Of a stretch of 64,000 bases of DNA, positions 1 to 9,096 are shown piece after piece; position 1 is the first letter of the stretch, and every line of letters begins with the position of its first letter. The stretch is from Maribacter halichondriae (lineage in GTDB: Bacteria; Bacteroidota; Bacteroidia; Flavobacteriales; Flavobacteriaceae), in the NCBI RefSeq assembly GCF_027474825.1, contig NZ_CP107030.1, positions 1,233,001-1,297,000 of the forward strand. Direction: 5' to 3'. A program made the translations under genes and the position numbers. The notes under the pieces are model-generated. The model had not been told where the DNA came from. It made no database searches and worked only from the letters and a program-made list of their open reading frames with translations.

Positions 1-511
1 CTTGGTCAATAATTCCATCTTCAGTCTCTTGATCTACCAAGGGAATAAAAAACGAACTCTGTATGCTGAAGTTACTCACCGAAGCGAAGGGTACAAATTT
101 AATAGAGGGTGCAATGGAAGTCAATCCTGAACGAGCTGTCCCCGATTCACCGTCAAAACTAAATACATCCAAAGCTTTTCGGTCAGCAATGACATTCGAA
201 CGGAATTCCAATATGGCACCGATATTCCATCTTTTGTTCTCACCGACCCCGGTATATGCCTCTAAAGTCGAAGTGAAAAAAGTTTCTCTTGGTTCAACAC
301 CTTCCGAGAAAGTACTTTTGGTCTGCGTGTAGAGATTGTTGAACCACTTCAAATCTATCTGACCCTTACCTATCAATTTCGATGGGGTATATTGTTGAAT
401 ATTACTTTGTTGTTGGGGTTGGTCTTGGGGTTCGGCATCGTCTTGAGAAAATACGTAAGCCGATGACAAAAGCAATCCCGCAAGAAATAGGTTTCTTCTT
501 AGTGAAATCAT
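1..511 (-). CDS. Secreted or outer-membrane protein, N-terminal part (truncated at window edge)
   Basis: An open frame runs from the ATG at 511 leftward off the window, giving about 170 residues without a stop. The N-terminus is a signal peptide (two Arg, then a hydrophobic stretch LFLAGLLLSSAYVFSQ), followed by a Gln/Asp-rich linker. The rest has alternating polar and hydrophobic segments rich in aromatic residues, as in outer-membrane beta-barrels. It lies 31 bp downstream of the DUF547 gene on the same strand, so the two may be co-transcribed. I do not recognise the family, and the missing C-terminus prevents a firm call. Confidence 0.6.
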   Translation of the reverse strand, partial: MISLRRNLFLAGLLLSSAYVFSQDDAEPQDQPQQQSNIQQYTPSKLIGKGQIDLKWFNNLYTQTKSTFSEGVEPRETFFTSTLEAYTGVGENKRWNIGAILEFRSNVIADRKALDVFSFDGESGTARSGLTSIAPSIKFVPFASVSNFSIQSSFFIPLVDQETEDGIIDQ

Positions 512-542
512 ACTAGTTGTTTTTAAAAAATTGAGGCTTTTT

Positions 543-1259
543 TTATTTCGATTCGTTCAAGGTCCAATCGTAGGGATAGTAGGAAACCTTAGCTTTCTCA
601 GGCAGTTTTTCAGTTTTGTAGGTATTGATAAAGTCGACAACGTCTTTTCCATCTTGGGTAAAGTCTCCCTTATACCATTCAAAAATCTGCGATATTTTTA
701 CCTTGTTCTTATTGACCTGAATAAAGTTGGAATCGTTCAGGGCCAACTTGGTCTGCTTTTCCAATTGGACATCCAGCGTTGATGGCATATAGGCCTGATT
801 TATGATGGGAGGGCAACCCAATCCACCACAGACCAACACAAAATGAAAACGTGGTTCAGAGGGAAAATTGGCCCGAAGAAGTTTGTTCTCGATATCATTT
901 AATGTAATACTGGTTCCGCCAATGTCATGTTTGGTTTTGTCGAAAAATCCTCCGACATCTCTTGGGGACTTTACAGGATAGTTCTCAACAATTTCCTTGA
1001 TTACCCAAAGATTATATCCGTTGATCCAAAACGCCTGATATTCATCGGCATTCTCCTTAGCAACGGTTATTCCTTTAGCTATATTGACCAATTCCTCAAG
1101 GGCCTGAGGATTACTTTTAATCGCTTCATAAGCCACCTTTCCATTCTTTACATAGGTATTGAAAAAAGCATCTGACTTTTTATAAAAGTCGGCGGTCGTT
1201 TGTGCGAACCCAAAAAAGGTTCCTAATAAGAGTACTAGTATTGTGGTATTTTTTTTCAT
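543..1259 (-). CDS. DUF547 domain-containing secreted protein
   Basis: 238 residues with a signal peptide (MKKNTTILVLLLGTFFGFAQ), so probably exported. The body matches the DUF547 pattern: an early FWINGYNLW segment, a central LVCGGLGCPPI motif that resembles the conserved Cys-containing core of the family, and a C-terminal IFEWYKGDF segment. The biochemical role of DUF547 is not established. Some members look like cysteine-peptidase relatives, but I do not claim that activity. It is followed by a truncated envelope gene on the same strand and is divergent from the FAD oxidoreductase, leaving about 235 bp of A+T-rich DNA that probably carries both promoters. Confidence 0.85.
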   Translation of the reverse strand: MKKNTTILVLLLGTFFGFAQTTADFYKKSDAFFNTYVKNGKVAYEAIKSNPQALEELVNIAKGITVAKENADEYQAFWINGYNLWVIKEIVENYPVKSPRDVGGFFDKTKHDIGGTSITLNDIENKLLRANFPSEPRFHFVLVCGGLGCPPIINQAYMPSTLDVQLEKQTKLALNDSNFIQVNKNKVKISQIFEWYKGDFTQDGKDVVDFINTYKTEKLPEKAKVSYYPYDWTLNESK

Positions 1260-1493
1260 AATGATGGTACTATGTTAAAATTGAAACCTATGTCGAGAAG
1301 AATCCAGTGACCCTACAAAAAGCATAAAAATTTAAGATTAATTTAAGTTTTTAAAAATCGGAGATATACAGGTTCGAAGAATAAATTAAAACCTTACAAG
1401 ATATTTTAATATTTAAATTCTTTCTAAATTAAGCAATCCTATTTAAGTTCTTACTTTTAGAAACGACATAACTTTCATTTACCAATTCACGCT

Positions 1494-2840
1494 ATGGATC
1501 ATATCATTATTATCGGAAATGGCATCGCCGGAGTTACGGCAGCCCGCCACATTCGAAAAAATTCCGATAAAAAAATTACTATCGTTTCGACTGAAACCGA
1601 CTATTTTTTTTCACGTACCGCCTTGATGTATGTGTATATGGGTCACATGAAATTTGAACATACCCAACCTTATGAAAACTGGTTTTGGAAAAAAAACCGT
1701 ATCGATTTGGTCAAAGGTTATGTTTCGAAGGTCGAACATGGAAACAAAAAAATCATTCTCGAAGATGGGGCATCAATTACATTTGACAAACTGATAATAG
1801 CGACCGGATCTAAACCGAATAAATTCGGCTGGTCGGGTCAGGATCTTGATGGTGTACAGGGACTGTATTCCAAACAAGATCTGGACCAACTAGAAGCCAA
1901 TGCCCCAAATAAAGAAGTCTGCAAGCGCGCGGTTATTGTTGGGGGCGGGTTGATAGGCATCGAATTGGCCGAAATGTTACGAAGTCGTGACATTCCCGTA
2001 ACCTTTTTGGTTCGAGAAAGTAGTTTTTGGAACGGCGTACTACCGAAAGGAGAATCAGAAATGATCAACGAACATATTCTTGAACATCATATCGATTTAC
2101 GGTTGGCAACAAATCTTGTCGAAATTATATCGGATGAAAACGGAAAGGCCAGAGCGGTGGCAACCGATAAGGGCGATACAATCGAATGCGATGTGGTCGG
2201 ATTGACGGCAGGGGTAACCCCGAACATTGATTTTCTCAAAGATTCAGGAATTGAACTGGGTCGCGGGGTAAAGGTCAATCGTTATCTAGAGACCAATATC
2301 GAAGATGTGTATGCCATTGGCGATTGCGCAGAACAACATGAGGCCATAGGAAATCGAAGGCCGATCGAGGCTGTTTGGTATACGGGGCGCATGATGGGCG
2401 AAGCTTTGGCGCAGACCATTTGCGGCAAAAAACGCGAGTACAATCCCGGACATTGGTTCAACTCCGCCAAGTTTCTTGATATCGAATACCAGACCTATGG
2501 CTGGGTTTTCAGCGAAAGGGGAATGAAGGAAAACGAGCAACATTTTCATTGGCGACATCCAAAAGAATATATCTGTATAACCTTCGCCTTTGATAAGGAG
2601 AACAGAAAGTTCTTGGGCATTAATACCTTCGGAATCAGAATGCGCCATGAAATTTTTGACCGTTGGCTGACCGAAGAAAGAAGTGTCGATTATGTCATGG
2701 AATATCTAAAGGATGCAAATTTCGACCCGGAATTTTATGCCCAATATGAATCTGAAATCATCTCAAAATTCAATTCAGAATTTGACACCCATATTTCACC
2801 CAAGAAAAAAAACTGGAAACGAATTTTTGAAAAAGTTTAG
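1494..2840 (+). CDS. NAD(P)/FAD-dependent oxidoreductase
   Basis: 448 residues of the two-dinucleotide-binding-domain flavoprotein type. The FAD-binding GxGxxG is at residues 8-13 (GNGIAG), the internal NAD(P)-binding motif VGGGLIGIELAE is near residue 150, and the second FAD contact, YAIGDCAE, is near residue 272. No redox-active CxxxxC disulphide is visible near the N-terminus. It therefore looks more like a ferredoxin or rubredoxin reductase or nitrite-reductase-like flavoprotein than a disulphide reductase. The next gene, a membrane 4Fe-4S protein, starts 4 bp after the stop, so translational coupling is likely. I infer that electrons pass from NAD(P)H through this enzyme to the iron-sulphur partner. 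Confidence 0.85.
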   Translation: MDHIIIIGNGIAGVTAARHIRKNSDKKITIVSTETDYFFSRTALMYVYMGHMKFEHTQPYENWFWKKNRIDLVKGYVSKVEHGNKKIILEDGASITFDKLIIATGSKPNKFGWSGQDLDGVQGLYSKQDLDQLEANAPNKEVCKRAVIVGGGLIGIELAEMLRSRDIPVTFLVRESSFWNGVLPKGESEMINEHILEHHIDLRLATNLVEIISDENGKARAVATDKGDTIECDVVGLTAGVTPNIDFLKDSGIELGRGVKVNRYLETNIEDVYAIGDCAEQHEAIGNRRPIEAVWYTGRMMGEALAQTICGKKREYNPGHWFNSAKFLDIEYQTYGWVFSERGMKENEQHFHWRHPKEYICITFAFDKENRKFLGINTFGIRMRHEIFDRWLTEERSVDYVMEYLKDANFDPEFYAQYESEIISKFNSEFDTHISPKKKNWKRIFEKV

Positions 2841-2844
2841 ATTA

Positions 2845-4431
2845 ATGAAAACAATAAAAAATATAGGTCTTGCAATTTTCTTAATCGGATTGGGAATTTT
2901 TACAGCACTTCCCCTAATCGGAACTTACTCGTTGGATGCTTCCACCTTTGATAACATGGTATCGGATAAGGGTTTCAAAAGTGACCTCTTCATTCAATCG
3001 ATGCGGAATAAAGTAGTAGGTAAAGAATTCAATGGTATGCTAGGTCTTTCATCTGAGGTCACCGAAGCCCTTGAATCGGCCAATGCTACCCATAGAAAAA
3101 ATAAAGAGCACAAAAAAGTCATCTACACCAAAACCCATGACATGGCGGCCCTTATCGGCAAAGAATCTGGGAGCGGATTCATTGCTGAAAACAAAGGCCT
3201 AATGTGGTTTTTGACATTCGGACTTGGGATAATCGGGGCACTAATGTTCATTCTGCCCAATGTTATTCTTTTGGGTAAAAAGGGCATAAAAAATGACGGC
3301 ATCTATCATGAAAATGCCACGAACCGCGGTTGGATTGCTTGGTTGGTGTTTATCTTTTTGGTCGGTTTTTATCTTGTTCTGTATTTCCGTCCGGAATTTG
3401 CGGTAAATTGGACGTATCTCGTAGACCCCATAAGTGAAAGTCTAAGTGGAAACCCTGCAGGACACTGGTTTGTATACGGTTTTATGTATTGTGTAGTCAT
3501 GACCGTAATGGCGGTTCGCATGTACATCAAGTATCGTCAAAATGTCTACCAAATGGTGCGCACCACTTCCGTATTGTTCTTTCAAATTGTGTTCGCGTTT
3601 TTAATTCCTGAAATCATGGTACGTCTTCAAATGCCCTATTATGATTTTAAGAATGCCTTTCCATTAGATTACGATTTCTTTTTTCAATGGAATTTAAAGG
3701 AGCTTTTGAACAGCGGTGGTATCGGACTCTTTATTTTGGTTTGGGGCATCGTTTTGACTTTGGTCATCGTTCCGGTCATGGTCTATTTCTTTGGAAAAAG
3801 ATGGTACTGCTCTTGGGTCTGCGGTTGTGGCGGTCTCGCCGAAACTTTGGGGGATCCTTACCGACAGCATTCCGACAAGTCGTTGTTCGCGTGGAAGATA
3901 GAAAGATGGCTGATTCATGGGGTCTTGGTATTTGCCGTAGTCATGACGGGCATGACCCTATATAGTTTCTTTGCCGAGTCGGGCACGGTACTCGGTATAA
4001 AGACGCAAAGTGTTCAAAATACCTACAGCCTGGCCGTAGGCTCTGTATTCGCCGGGGTCATTGGTACAGGGTTCTATCCTATTTTCGGTAATCGCATGTG
4101 GTGCAGATTTGGGTGTCCGTTGGCCGCCTACTTGGGTTTTGTGCAACGATTTAAATCTCGCTTCAGAATAACTACAAACGGTGGTCAATGTATTTCCTGT
4201 GGAAATTGCTCCACCTATTGTGAGCAGGGCATCGATGTTCGAGCTTACGCCCAAAAGGGCGAAAATATCGTTCGTTCGAGTTGTGTAGGCTGCGGTATTT
4301 GCTCGGCCGTTTGTCCTCGTGGCGTACTTAAATTGGAAAACGGCCCACCGGTTGGTCGAATCAATCCCACTGAAATATTATTGGGAAATGACGTTGATTT
4401 GATGGAACTCGTCAATAAAAAGCAACCGTAG
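2845..4431 (+). CDS. Membrane-bound 4Fe-4S binding protein (NosR/NapH/CcoG-like)
   Basis: The chosen ATG at 2845 gives 528 residues and starts right before a membrane helix (IKNIGLAIFLIGLGIF). An in-frame upstream ATG would instead overlap the flavoprotein gene by more than 120 bp. Several membrane helices are interrupted by the Cys motifs WYCSWVCGCGG (near 320) and CRFGCPLAA (near 420), which are typical of polyferredoxins in the NapH/NosR group. The soluble C-terminus holds two 4Fe-4S motifs, CISCGNCSTYC (near 449) and CVGCGICSAVCP (near 479). It sits 4 bp behind an FAD oxidoreductase, suggesting a two-gene electron transfer module. The final acceptor cannot be read from the sequence. Confidence 0.85.
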   Translation: MKTIKNIGLAIFLIGLGIFTALPLIGTYSLDASTFDNMVSDKGFKSDLFIQSMRNKVVGKEFNGMLGLSSEVTEALESANATHRKNKEHKKVIYTKTHDMAALIGKESGSGFIAENKGLMWFLTFGLGIIGALMFILPNVILLGKKGIKNDGIYHENATNRGWIAWLVFIFLVGFYLVLYFRPEFAVNWTYLVDPISESLSGNPAGHWFVYGFMYCVVMTVMAVRMYIKYRQNVYQMVRTTSVLFFQIVFAFLIPEIMVRLQMPYYDFKNAFPLDYDFFFQWNLKELLNSGGIGLFILVWGIVLTLVIVPVMVYFFGKRWYCSWVCGCGGLAETLGDPYRQHSDKSLFAWKIERWLIHGVLVFAVVMTGMTLYSFFAESGTVLGIKTQSVQNTYSLAVGSVFAGVIGTGFYPIFGNRMWCRFGCPLAAYLGFVQRFKSRFRITTNGGQCISCGNCSTYCEQGIDVRAYAQKGENIVRSSCVGCGICSAVCPRGVLKLENGPPVGRINPTEILLGNDVDLMELVNKKQP

Positions 4432-4497
4432 ATCGAATAAAAATTACTGAGTTAGTTATCCTGCGTTTTCTCGACAAAAGCAAAATAAACGAGTATC

Positions 4498-4980
4498 ATG
4501 TTATCTAAAATTTTCTTTGTGCTCTCATTTCTTCTTCTGGGAAATACTCCCGGAGAGATGGGTTCGTACCACAAAGAATATTACGAAACCGGGAAGCCGA
4601 AGGCCGAAGGTTGGATTAAAAATGGCATCAGAACCGGATATTGGAAATTCTATCACAAAAAAGGGAAGGTTTCCGAAAAGGGACATTACCAAAACAATCA
4701 AAGGGTAAAATATTGGTATTTTTATTCCGAAAATGGAATCCCCAGCAAAGAAGGACATTACCGAAATGGCAAAAAAGCAAGCTGGTGGTTATTTTATGAT
4801 AGCCATGGTAAGCTCGACTACAAGTGTCAACTTTCAAATGGTGTCAAAAATGGATATTGTTTGCAATATGACTATGGCGATATCGCCTCCGCATCCAAAT
4901 ATAAAAATGGCAAAAAACTAAAGGATTGGTATGATTATCGAAGTTTCAGAAGAGAAAATAACCTGTCCGATTTGAAATAA
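4498..4980 (+). CDS. YwqK/MORN-type repeat protein
   Basis: 160 residues with a signal-like N-terminus (MLSKIFFVLSFLLLGNTPG) and at least four repeats of the pattern YYETGKPKAEGWIKNG, WKFYHKKGKVSEKGHY, WYFYSENGIPSKEGHY and WWLFYDSHGKLDYK. This is the Y/W-rich MORN-like repeat often labelled the YwqK antitoxin family in databases. No toxin gene lies beside it, so the antitoxin label should not be taken literally. The stop codon shares its last base with the start of the next glycosyltransferase (TAATG), showing an operon. A scaffold or envelope-binding role for the neighbouring glycosyltransferases is possible but unproven. Confidence 0.75.
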   Translation: MLSKIFFVLSFLLLGNTPGEMGSYHKEYYETGKPKAEGWIKNGIRTGYWKFYHKKGKVSEKGHYQNNQRVKYWYFYSENGIPSKEGHYRNGKKASWWLFYDSHGKLDYKCQLSNGVKNGYCLQYDYGDIASASKYKNGKKLKDWYDYRSFRRENNLSDLK

Positions 4981-5690
4981 TGACGGCTGCATTTGAAATT
5001 AATCCTAATATCAAGGTCATTATTCCTGCGTTTAACGAAGCTGATTCCATAGCCAATGTAGTGAATGGGTTGCCCGATGTCGTTTCCGAAATAATAGTTG
5101 TTAACAATAATTCTAGCGACAGTACCTCTAAGAATGCCGTAAGTGCGGGGGCAACAGTCCTTTCAGAGCCTAGAAAGGGATACGGATATGCTTGCCTTTG
5201 TGGAATGAATTACATCGCGCAACAATCCGAACCACCCGATATTATCGTATTTATTGACGGAGACTATAGCGATTATCCCGAAGAGCTAACGAAGGTCGTA
5301 AAACCGATATTGAAAGACAACATTGACTTTGTAATCGGGGCCCGAGTAAAGCGATTAAGGGAAGACGGCAGCATGACGCCCCAACAAATTTTCGGTAATT
5401 GGTTGGCGACGAGTCTTATGAAATTGTTTTTTGGGGCAACATATACCGACCTTGGTCCGTTTAGGGCTATAAAGTATGATAAGTTGCTAGAATTGCAGAT
5501 GGAGGACAAGACCTATGGTTGGACGGTCGAAATGCAATTGAAGGCTTTGAAGAAAAAACTGACATATACCGAAGTACCAGTGCGTTACAAGAAAAGAATT
5601 GGCGTTTCAAAGGTGTCGGGAACCGTAAAAGGTAGTATCTTTGCAGGCGTAAAAATCCTAGGTTGGATTTTTAAATATAGTTTAAAATAA
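4980..5690 (+). CDS. Glycosyltransferase family 2 (dolichol-phosphate mannosyltransferase-like)
   Basis: 236 residues forming one GT-A domain. It has the nucleotide-binding start VIIPAFNEADS, the segment VNNNSSDST, and the metal-binding DGDYSD near residue 92. Acceptor-region features typical of polyprenyl-phosphate glycosyltransferases follow, including GARVKRLREDGSMTPQQ and TDLGPFRAI. There is no C-terminal membrane domain, so the enzyme would sit at the inner face of the membrane. It likely makes a polyprenyl-phosphate sugar donor that the GT-C enzyme downstream (7566-8954) could use. It overlaps the upstream repeat gene by one base, and the cellulose-synthase-like gene starts 8 bp later. 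Confidence 0.85.
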   Translation: MTAAFEINPNIKVIIPAFNEADSIANVVNGLPDVVSEIIVVNNNSSDSTSKNAVSAGATVLSEPRKGYGYACLCGMNYIAQQSEPPDIIVFIDGDYSDYPEELTKVVKPILKDNIDFVIGARVKRLREDGSMTPQQIFGNWLATSLMKLFFGATYTDLGPFRAIKYDKLLELQMEDKTYGWTVEMQLKALKKKLTYTEVPVRYKKRIGVSKVSGTVKGSIFAGVKILGWIFKYSLK

Positions 5691-5697
5691 AATCGGA

Positions 5698-7176
5698 ATG
5701 GTAATTACATATATTATCCTTGTAGTCTACGGTATTTCGCTGTTGTTGATCTTTTTATACAGCCTTGCCCAATTGAACCTTTTGGTCAATTATTTGGGTT
5801 ATAAAAGAAGAAACCAAACGGCTCCGAAATTCAATCTTTTGGATCCCAGGGAGATTCCTTATGTGACGATCCAGCTTCCGGTCTATAATGAGGAGTATGT
5901 AATGGATCGCTTGTTGGAAAACATTGCGAAAATCGAATACCCCAAGAGTAAACTTGAGATTCAGGTTTTGGATGATTCCACGGATGATTCCGTTCTCAAA
6001 ACCGCTGAAAGTATAAAAGAGTTACAGGAAACCGGACTCGACATCGTACATATCCGTCGAGAAAATCGTCAAGGTTTTAAGGCTGGAGCTTTAAAGGAGG
6101 GTCTAAAAATTGCTAAGGGCGAGTTCATTGCCATTTTTGATGCTGATTTCTTACCTGATTCCGATTGGTTGAAAAAAACGGTAATTTATTTCAAGGATGA
6201 GGAAATCGGTGTTGTACAGACCCGTTGGGGCCATATCAACAGAGACTATTCCGTATTGACCAGAATCCAAGCCTTCGCTTTGGATGCGCATTTTACCTTG
6301 GAACAAGTCGGACGAAATTCGAAAGGCCATTTCATCAATTTTAACGGTACCGCTGGTATTTGGCGAAAAGAATGTATTATCGATGCCGGAAACTGGGAAG
6401 GCGATACCTTGACCGAAGATCTTGATCTGAGCTATCGTGCACAATTGAAAAACTGGAAATTCAAATATCTGGAAGATGTAGAAACTCCTGCCGAACTTCC
6501 AGTCGTAATTAGTGCCGCACGTTCCCAACAGTTCCGCTGGAACAAAGGTGGGGCCGAAAACTTTAGAAAGTCGGTCTGGAGCGTTGTCAGTGCCAAGAAC
6601 ATTTCGTTCAAAACGAAATTCCATGGCGTGATGCACCTCTTGAACAGTTCGATGTTCTTGTGTGTATTTCTGGTAGCTTTGTTGAGTATTCCCGCTATGT
6701 ATATCAAGAATATCTATCCACAGTTCGATGGCTTGTTCAATGCGTTGAACTTCTTTATCGTAAGTACAATCATTCTTTTTGTATGCTATTGGTTTACCTA
6801 TAAGAGTATTCAGGGCAGTAGCTTCGATAATTTTGTGGATTATATTAAACTCTTCTTTACCTTTTTCGCAGTTGCTCTTGGGTTCTCGCTGCACAACTCC
6901 ATTGCCGTTCTCGAAGGGCATATGGGCAAACGCAGTGAATTCGTGCGCACACCTAAATTCAACCTCAACAATTTGACCGATAGCTGGAAAGGCAACAAAT
7001 ACCTGACCAAAAAACTATCGCCGAATATGATTCTTGAGGCGGCTCTTGTGGTATATTTCCTTTTTGGCATGTATAGCGCGATACCATTAGATGACTTCGG
7101 GCTCTTTCCATTTCACTTTATGCTGTTTCTAGGGTTTGGTTTTGTATTTACCAAGTCTTTGACGGCTAGGGCTTAG
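5698..7176 (+). CDS. Glycosyltransferase family 2, cellulose-synthase-like
   Basis: 492 residues: an N-terminal membrane helix, a processive-type GT-A domain and about four C-terminal helices. The full signature set is visible: LDDSTDDS near residue 90, DADFLPD near 147, TEDLDLSYR near 240, and the QQFRW acceptor motif near 277, which marks membrane-embedded beta-glycan or glucomannan synthases. It probably polymerises or transfers sugar from a nucleotide donor to a lipid or exopolysaccharide. No BcsB, BcsC or cyclic-di-GMP (PilZ) gene is nearby, so canonical cellulose secretion is not supported. It is the third gene of a tight run with the repeat protein and the DPM-like enzyme. Confidence 0.85.
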   Translation: MVITYIILVVYGISLLLIFLYSLAQLNLLVNYLGYKRRNQTAPKFNLLDPREIPYVTIQLPVYNEEYVMDRLLENIAKIEYPKSKLEIQVLDDSTDDSVLKTAESIKELQETGLDIVHIRRENRQGFKAGALKEGLKIAKGEFIAIFDADFLPDSDWLKKTVIYFKDEEIGVVQTRWGHINRDYSVLTRIQAFALDAHFTLEQVGRNSKGHFINFNGTAGIWRKECIIDAGNWEGDTLTEDLDLSYRAQLKNWKFKYLEDVETPAELPVVISAARSQQFRWNKGGAENFRKSVWSVVSAKNISFKTKFHGVMHLLNSSMFLCVFLVALLSIPAMYIKNIYPQFDGLFNALNFFIVSTIILFVCYWFTYKSIQGSSFDNFVDYIKLFFTFFAVALGFSLHNSIAVLEGHMGKRSEFVRTPKFNLNNLTDSWKGNKYLTKKLSPNMILEAALVVYFLFGMYSAIPLDDFGLFPFHFMLFLGFGFVFTKSLTARA

Positions 7177-7565
7177 ATAAGATTTATAAACTCAAACAGG
7201 CAAAAAGTAATTTTCTATTTTCCTAAAAACACTTATCCATGTCAAAATGGAAATAAGGTTTTTAGCCAACAAAACTATTGTTGTTACTTTTTTAAAATAC
7301 TTTTTAGATAGTTTAAATCTTCTTATGTTCTTCATAATTATGATATTTCGAACGAAGAAAATTTATTTAGAGAAAAAGTGCTGTAACATGGTTTAGCCGA
7401 AATCGCTAGTTTCGGGAAACTTTTGTTTTCCTATCTAAAATGAGGGTTTCTTATAGGTTTAGAGAAGTTCCTAAGAGATAATATTTAAATACTCCCAAAA
7501 ATTAGAAGCAGGTATCCCATTTAAATTTCTTATTTTTTCAATTCGTTTGAGAAAACAAGATTTAA
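7177..7565. other. Intergenic region, A+T rich, no gene seen
   Basis: 389 bp between the cellulose-synthase-like and GT-C genes. I see no convincing ORF, tRNA or strong hairpin. It probably holds the end of the upstream transcript and the promoter of the mannosyltransferase. Confidence 0.5.
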
Positions 7566-8954
7566 ATGCCCAACCGAATTATCACATTCCTAAAGCTTCA
7601 TAAGGTTTCCCTTATTTTAATGGTGATTTGTTTGGCATTTTACTACACCTTTGCCTACCACCTTGAGCGAACTGACTTTATAAAGCTAATAGCTCTATTT
7701 GCCGCTATCTTCTTTCTTTGCTTCAAATTAATCCAGTTCGAAAAATGGAATTTCAAGTTTCTTTTGGCTGTCGGAATTCTATTTCGATTAACATTCCTAT
7801 TTGCGGAGCCTAATCTCTCACAAGATTTCTATCGTTTTATTTGGGATGGGGAACTCGTACGAAATGGAATCAATCCCTATTTATTTCTACCGGATGATTT
7901 GATACAACAGAAAGATCTTTTAGTAGCTAACGCGCAAGTGCTCTACGAGGGTATGGGAAGTTTGAGTGCTCGACATTTCAGCAATTATCCTCCATTAAAT
8001 CAATTCACCTTTGCCCTTGCGACTCTACTAGGTGGTAAAAGCATTCTAGGCTCCGTGATTGCAATGCGCTGTACCATTATCTTGGCAGATATCGGCATCG
8101 TCTATTTCGGGAGAAAACTACTCAAGACCCTGAACCGCTCGCCACATCTTATTTTCTGGTACTTTTTGAATCCTTTGATCATCATCGAACTTACCGGAAA
8201 CCTTCATTTTGAAGGCGTCATGTTGTTCTTTTTCGTTTGGGCATTATACTTGCTTTCAGTTAACAAATGGATGTTCGCGGCGGTCATCTGTGCTTTTTCG
8301 ATATCCGTAAAATTAGTCCCGTTAATGTTCTTACCCTTGTTTCTGATGTATTTGGGTCTTAAGAAAAGTGTATTCTTTTATCTGATCGTTGCAACAACCT
8401 CAATTTTACTCTTGATTCCATTTTTCGCCCCGGAGTTTATTTCGAATTATTCGGAAACCGTAGGGCTATGGTTCTCCAATTTTGAGTTCAATGCGGGACT
8501 CTATAACCTCATTAAAAAAATTGCGGTACTTGACGGAGCCAAACCCTGGGAACTCATTAAAACCTACGGGAAGATCACTCCATATTTAGTCATCGCCACC
8601 ACTCTGTTCTTGACCTTCTTCGGTAAGAATGAAAAACTACAAAATGTTATTACGAATATGTTATGGGTCTTGACCCTCTACTATTTTCTCTCGGCAACTG
8701 TACATCCTTGGTACATCATATTCTTGGTGTTGCTTGCCATATTTACAGAATATCGGTACGCATTGTTATGGTCGGGGGTAGTAATTTTAAGTTATTTCGC
8801 CTATTCGCTCTCAGATTATAAAGAAAATCTTTGGCTCTTGGCCATTGAGTATATTCTCTTATATGGATTTCTCATTTATGAAATTATCACGGTCGGTGGC
8901 AAAAAAGTGTTATTTCGTAAAAAAGATGGTTCAAATTATGCCAGTTCAAATTAA
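7566..8954 (+). CDS. GT-C type mannosyltransferase, polytopic membrane protein
   Basis: 462 residues, almost entirely membrane helices (at least ten). The first periplasmic loop has the acidic GT-C signature region EPNLSQDFYRFIWDG near residue 85, where the catalytic Asp/Glu of polyprenyl-phosphate-sugar-dependent enzymes lies. The segment RNGINPYLF that follows is typical of mannosyltransferases of the GT87/MptB type. It would transfer a sugar from a polyprenyl-phosphate donor to an acceptor on the outer face of the inner membrane. The DPM-like gene two genes upstream could supply that donor. The 389 bp gap suggests its own promoter. Confidence 0.8.
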   Translation: MPNRIITFLKLHKVSLILMVICLAFYYTFAYHLERTDFIKLIALFAAIFFLCFKLIQFEKWNFKFLLAVGILFRLTFLFAEPNLSQDFYRFIWDGELVRNGINPYLFLPDDLIQQKDLLVANAQVLYEGMGSLSARHFSNYPPLNQFTFALATLLGGKSILGSVIAMRCTIILADIGIVYFGRKLLKTLNRSPHLIFWYFLNPLIIIELTGNLHFEGVMLFFFVWALYLLSVNKWMFAAVICAFSISVKLVPLMFLPLFLMYLGLKKSVFFYLIVATTSILLLIPFFAPEFISNYSETVGLWFSNFEFNAGLYNLIKKIAVLDGAKPWELIKTYGKITPYLVIATTLFLTFFGKNEKLQNVITNMLWVLTLYYFLSATVHPWYIIFLVLLAIFTEYRYALLWSGVVILSYFAYSLSDYKENLWLLAIEYILLYGFLIYEIITVGGKKVLFRKKDGSNYASSN

Positions 8955-8958
8955 TTTG

Positions 8959-8966
8959 TACATTTG
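8959..8966 (+). promoter_or_regulatory. Candidate Bacteroidota -7 promoter box of the arginine operon
   Basis: TACATTTG matches the TAnnTTTG -7 consensus exactly and ends 7 nt before the ATG of the leader ORF. Transcription would begin at about 8970-8973, making the leader mRNA leaderless or nearly so. No clear TTG -33 element lies at the expected distance, which lowers confidence. Confidence 0.45.
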
Positions 8967-8973
8967 AACCATT

Positions 8974-9057
8974 ATGAAGAACGAATTATATCTTGAAACT
9001 AATAACTGGAAGTCTTTTCCGGTCCGTTCTTTGGTACCCGTTCGCCGTCGCCCGTAA
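8974..9057 (+). CDS. Candidate arginine leader peptide (27 aa)
   Basis: A short ATG-to-TAA frame in the 189 bp between the mannosyltransferase and the first arginine gene. It encodes 27 residues ending in VPVRRRP, with four Arg in the last ten positions and three consecutive Arg codons (CGC CGT CGC) just before Pro and the stop. An exact TAnnTTTG box lies directly upstream. Immediately after the Arg codons the RNA can fold a small hairpin whose loop contains the stop codon. Arg-rich leader peptides are expected in ribosome-mediated attenuation, and the operon downstream is arginine biosynthesis. The ORF is seen in the sequence; the regulatory role is inference. Confidence 0.5.
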   Translation: MKNELYLETNNWKSFPVRSLVPVRRRP

Positions 9058-9096
9058 GGGTGCACTCCAATTATGGAAATAGGTGAGTCCATTTCC
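9049..9096 (+). promoter_or_regulatory. Two small RNA hairpins between leader ORF and first arg gene
   Basis: Hairpin 1 is CGCCC-GTAA-GGGTG at 9049-9062, a 5-bp stem with a GNRA-type loop that holds the leader stop codon. Hairpin 2 is GGAAAT with ATTTCC at 9075-9080 and 9091-9096. No proper U-tract follows hairpin 2, so it is not a standard intrinsic terminator. Control of translation or Rho access is as likely as transcription attenuation. Confidence 0.35.

Noticed and set aside
4498..4980. Toxin-antitoxin module (YwqK antitoxin)
   Set aside because: There is no partner toxin gene; neighbours are a polyferredoxin and glycosyltransferases, and the protein seems to be exported.
5698..7176. 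Bacterial cellulose synthase operon
   Set aside because: The QQFRW-type synthase is present but BcsB, BcsC, BcsZ and PilZ domains are absent.
9075..9096. Classic intrinsic terminator in the arg leader
   Set aside because: The stem is only 6 bp and no U-run follows; listed only as a possible regulatory hairpin.
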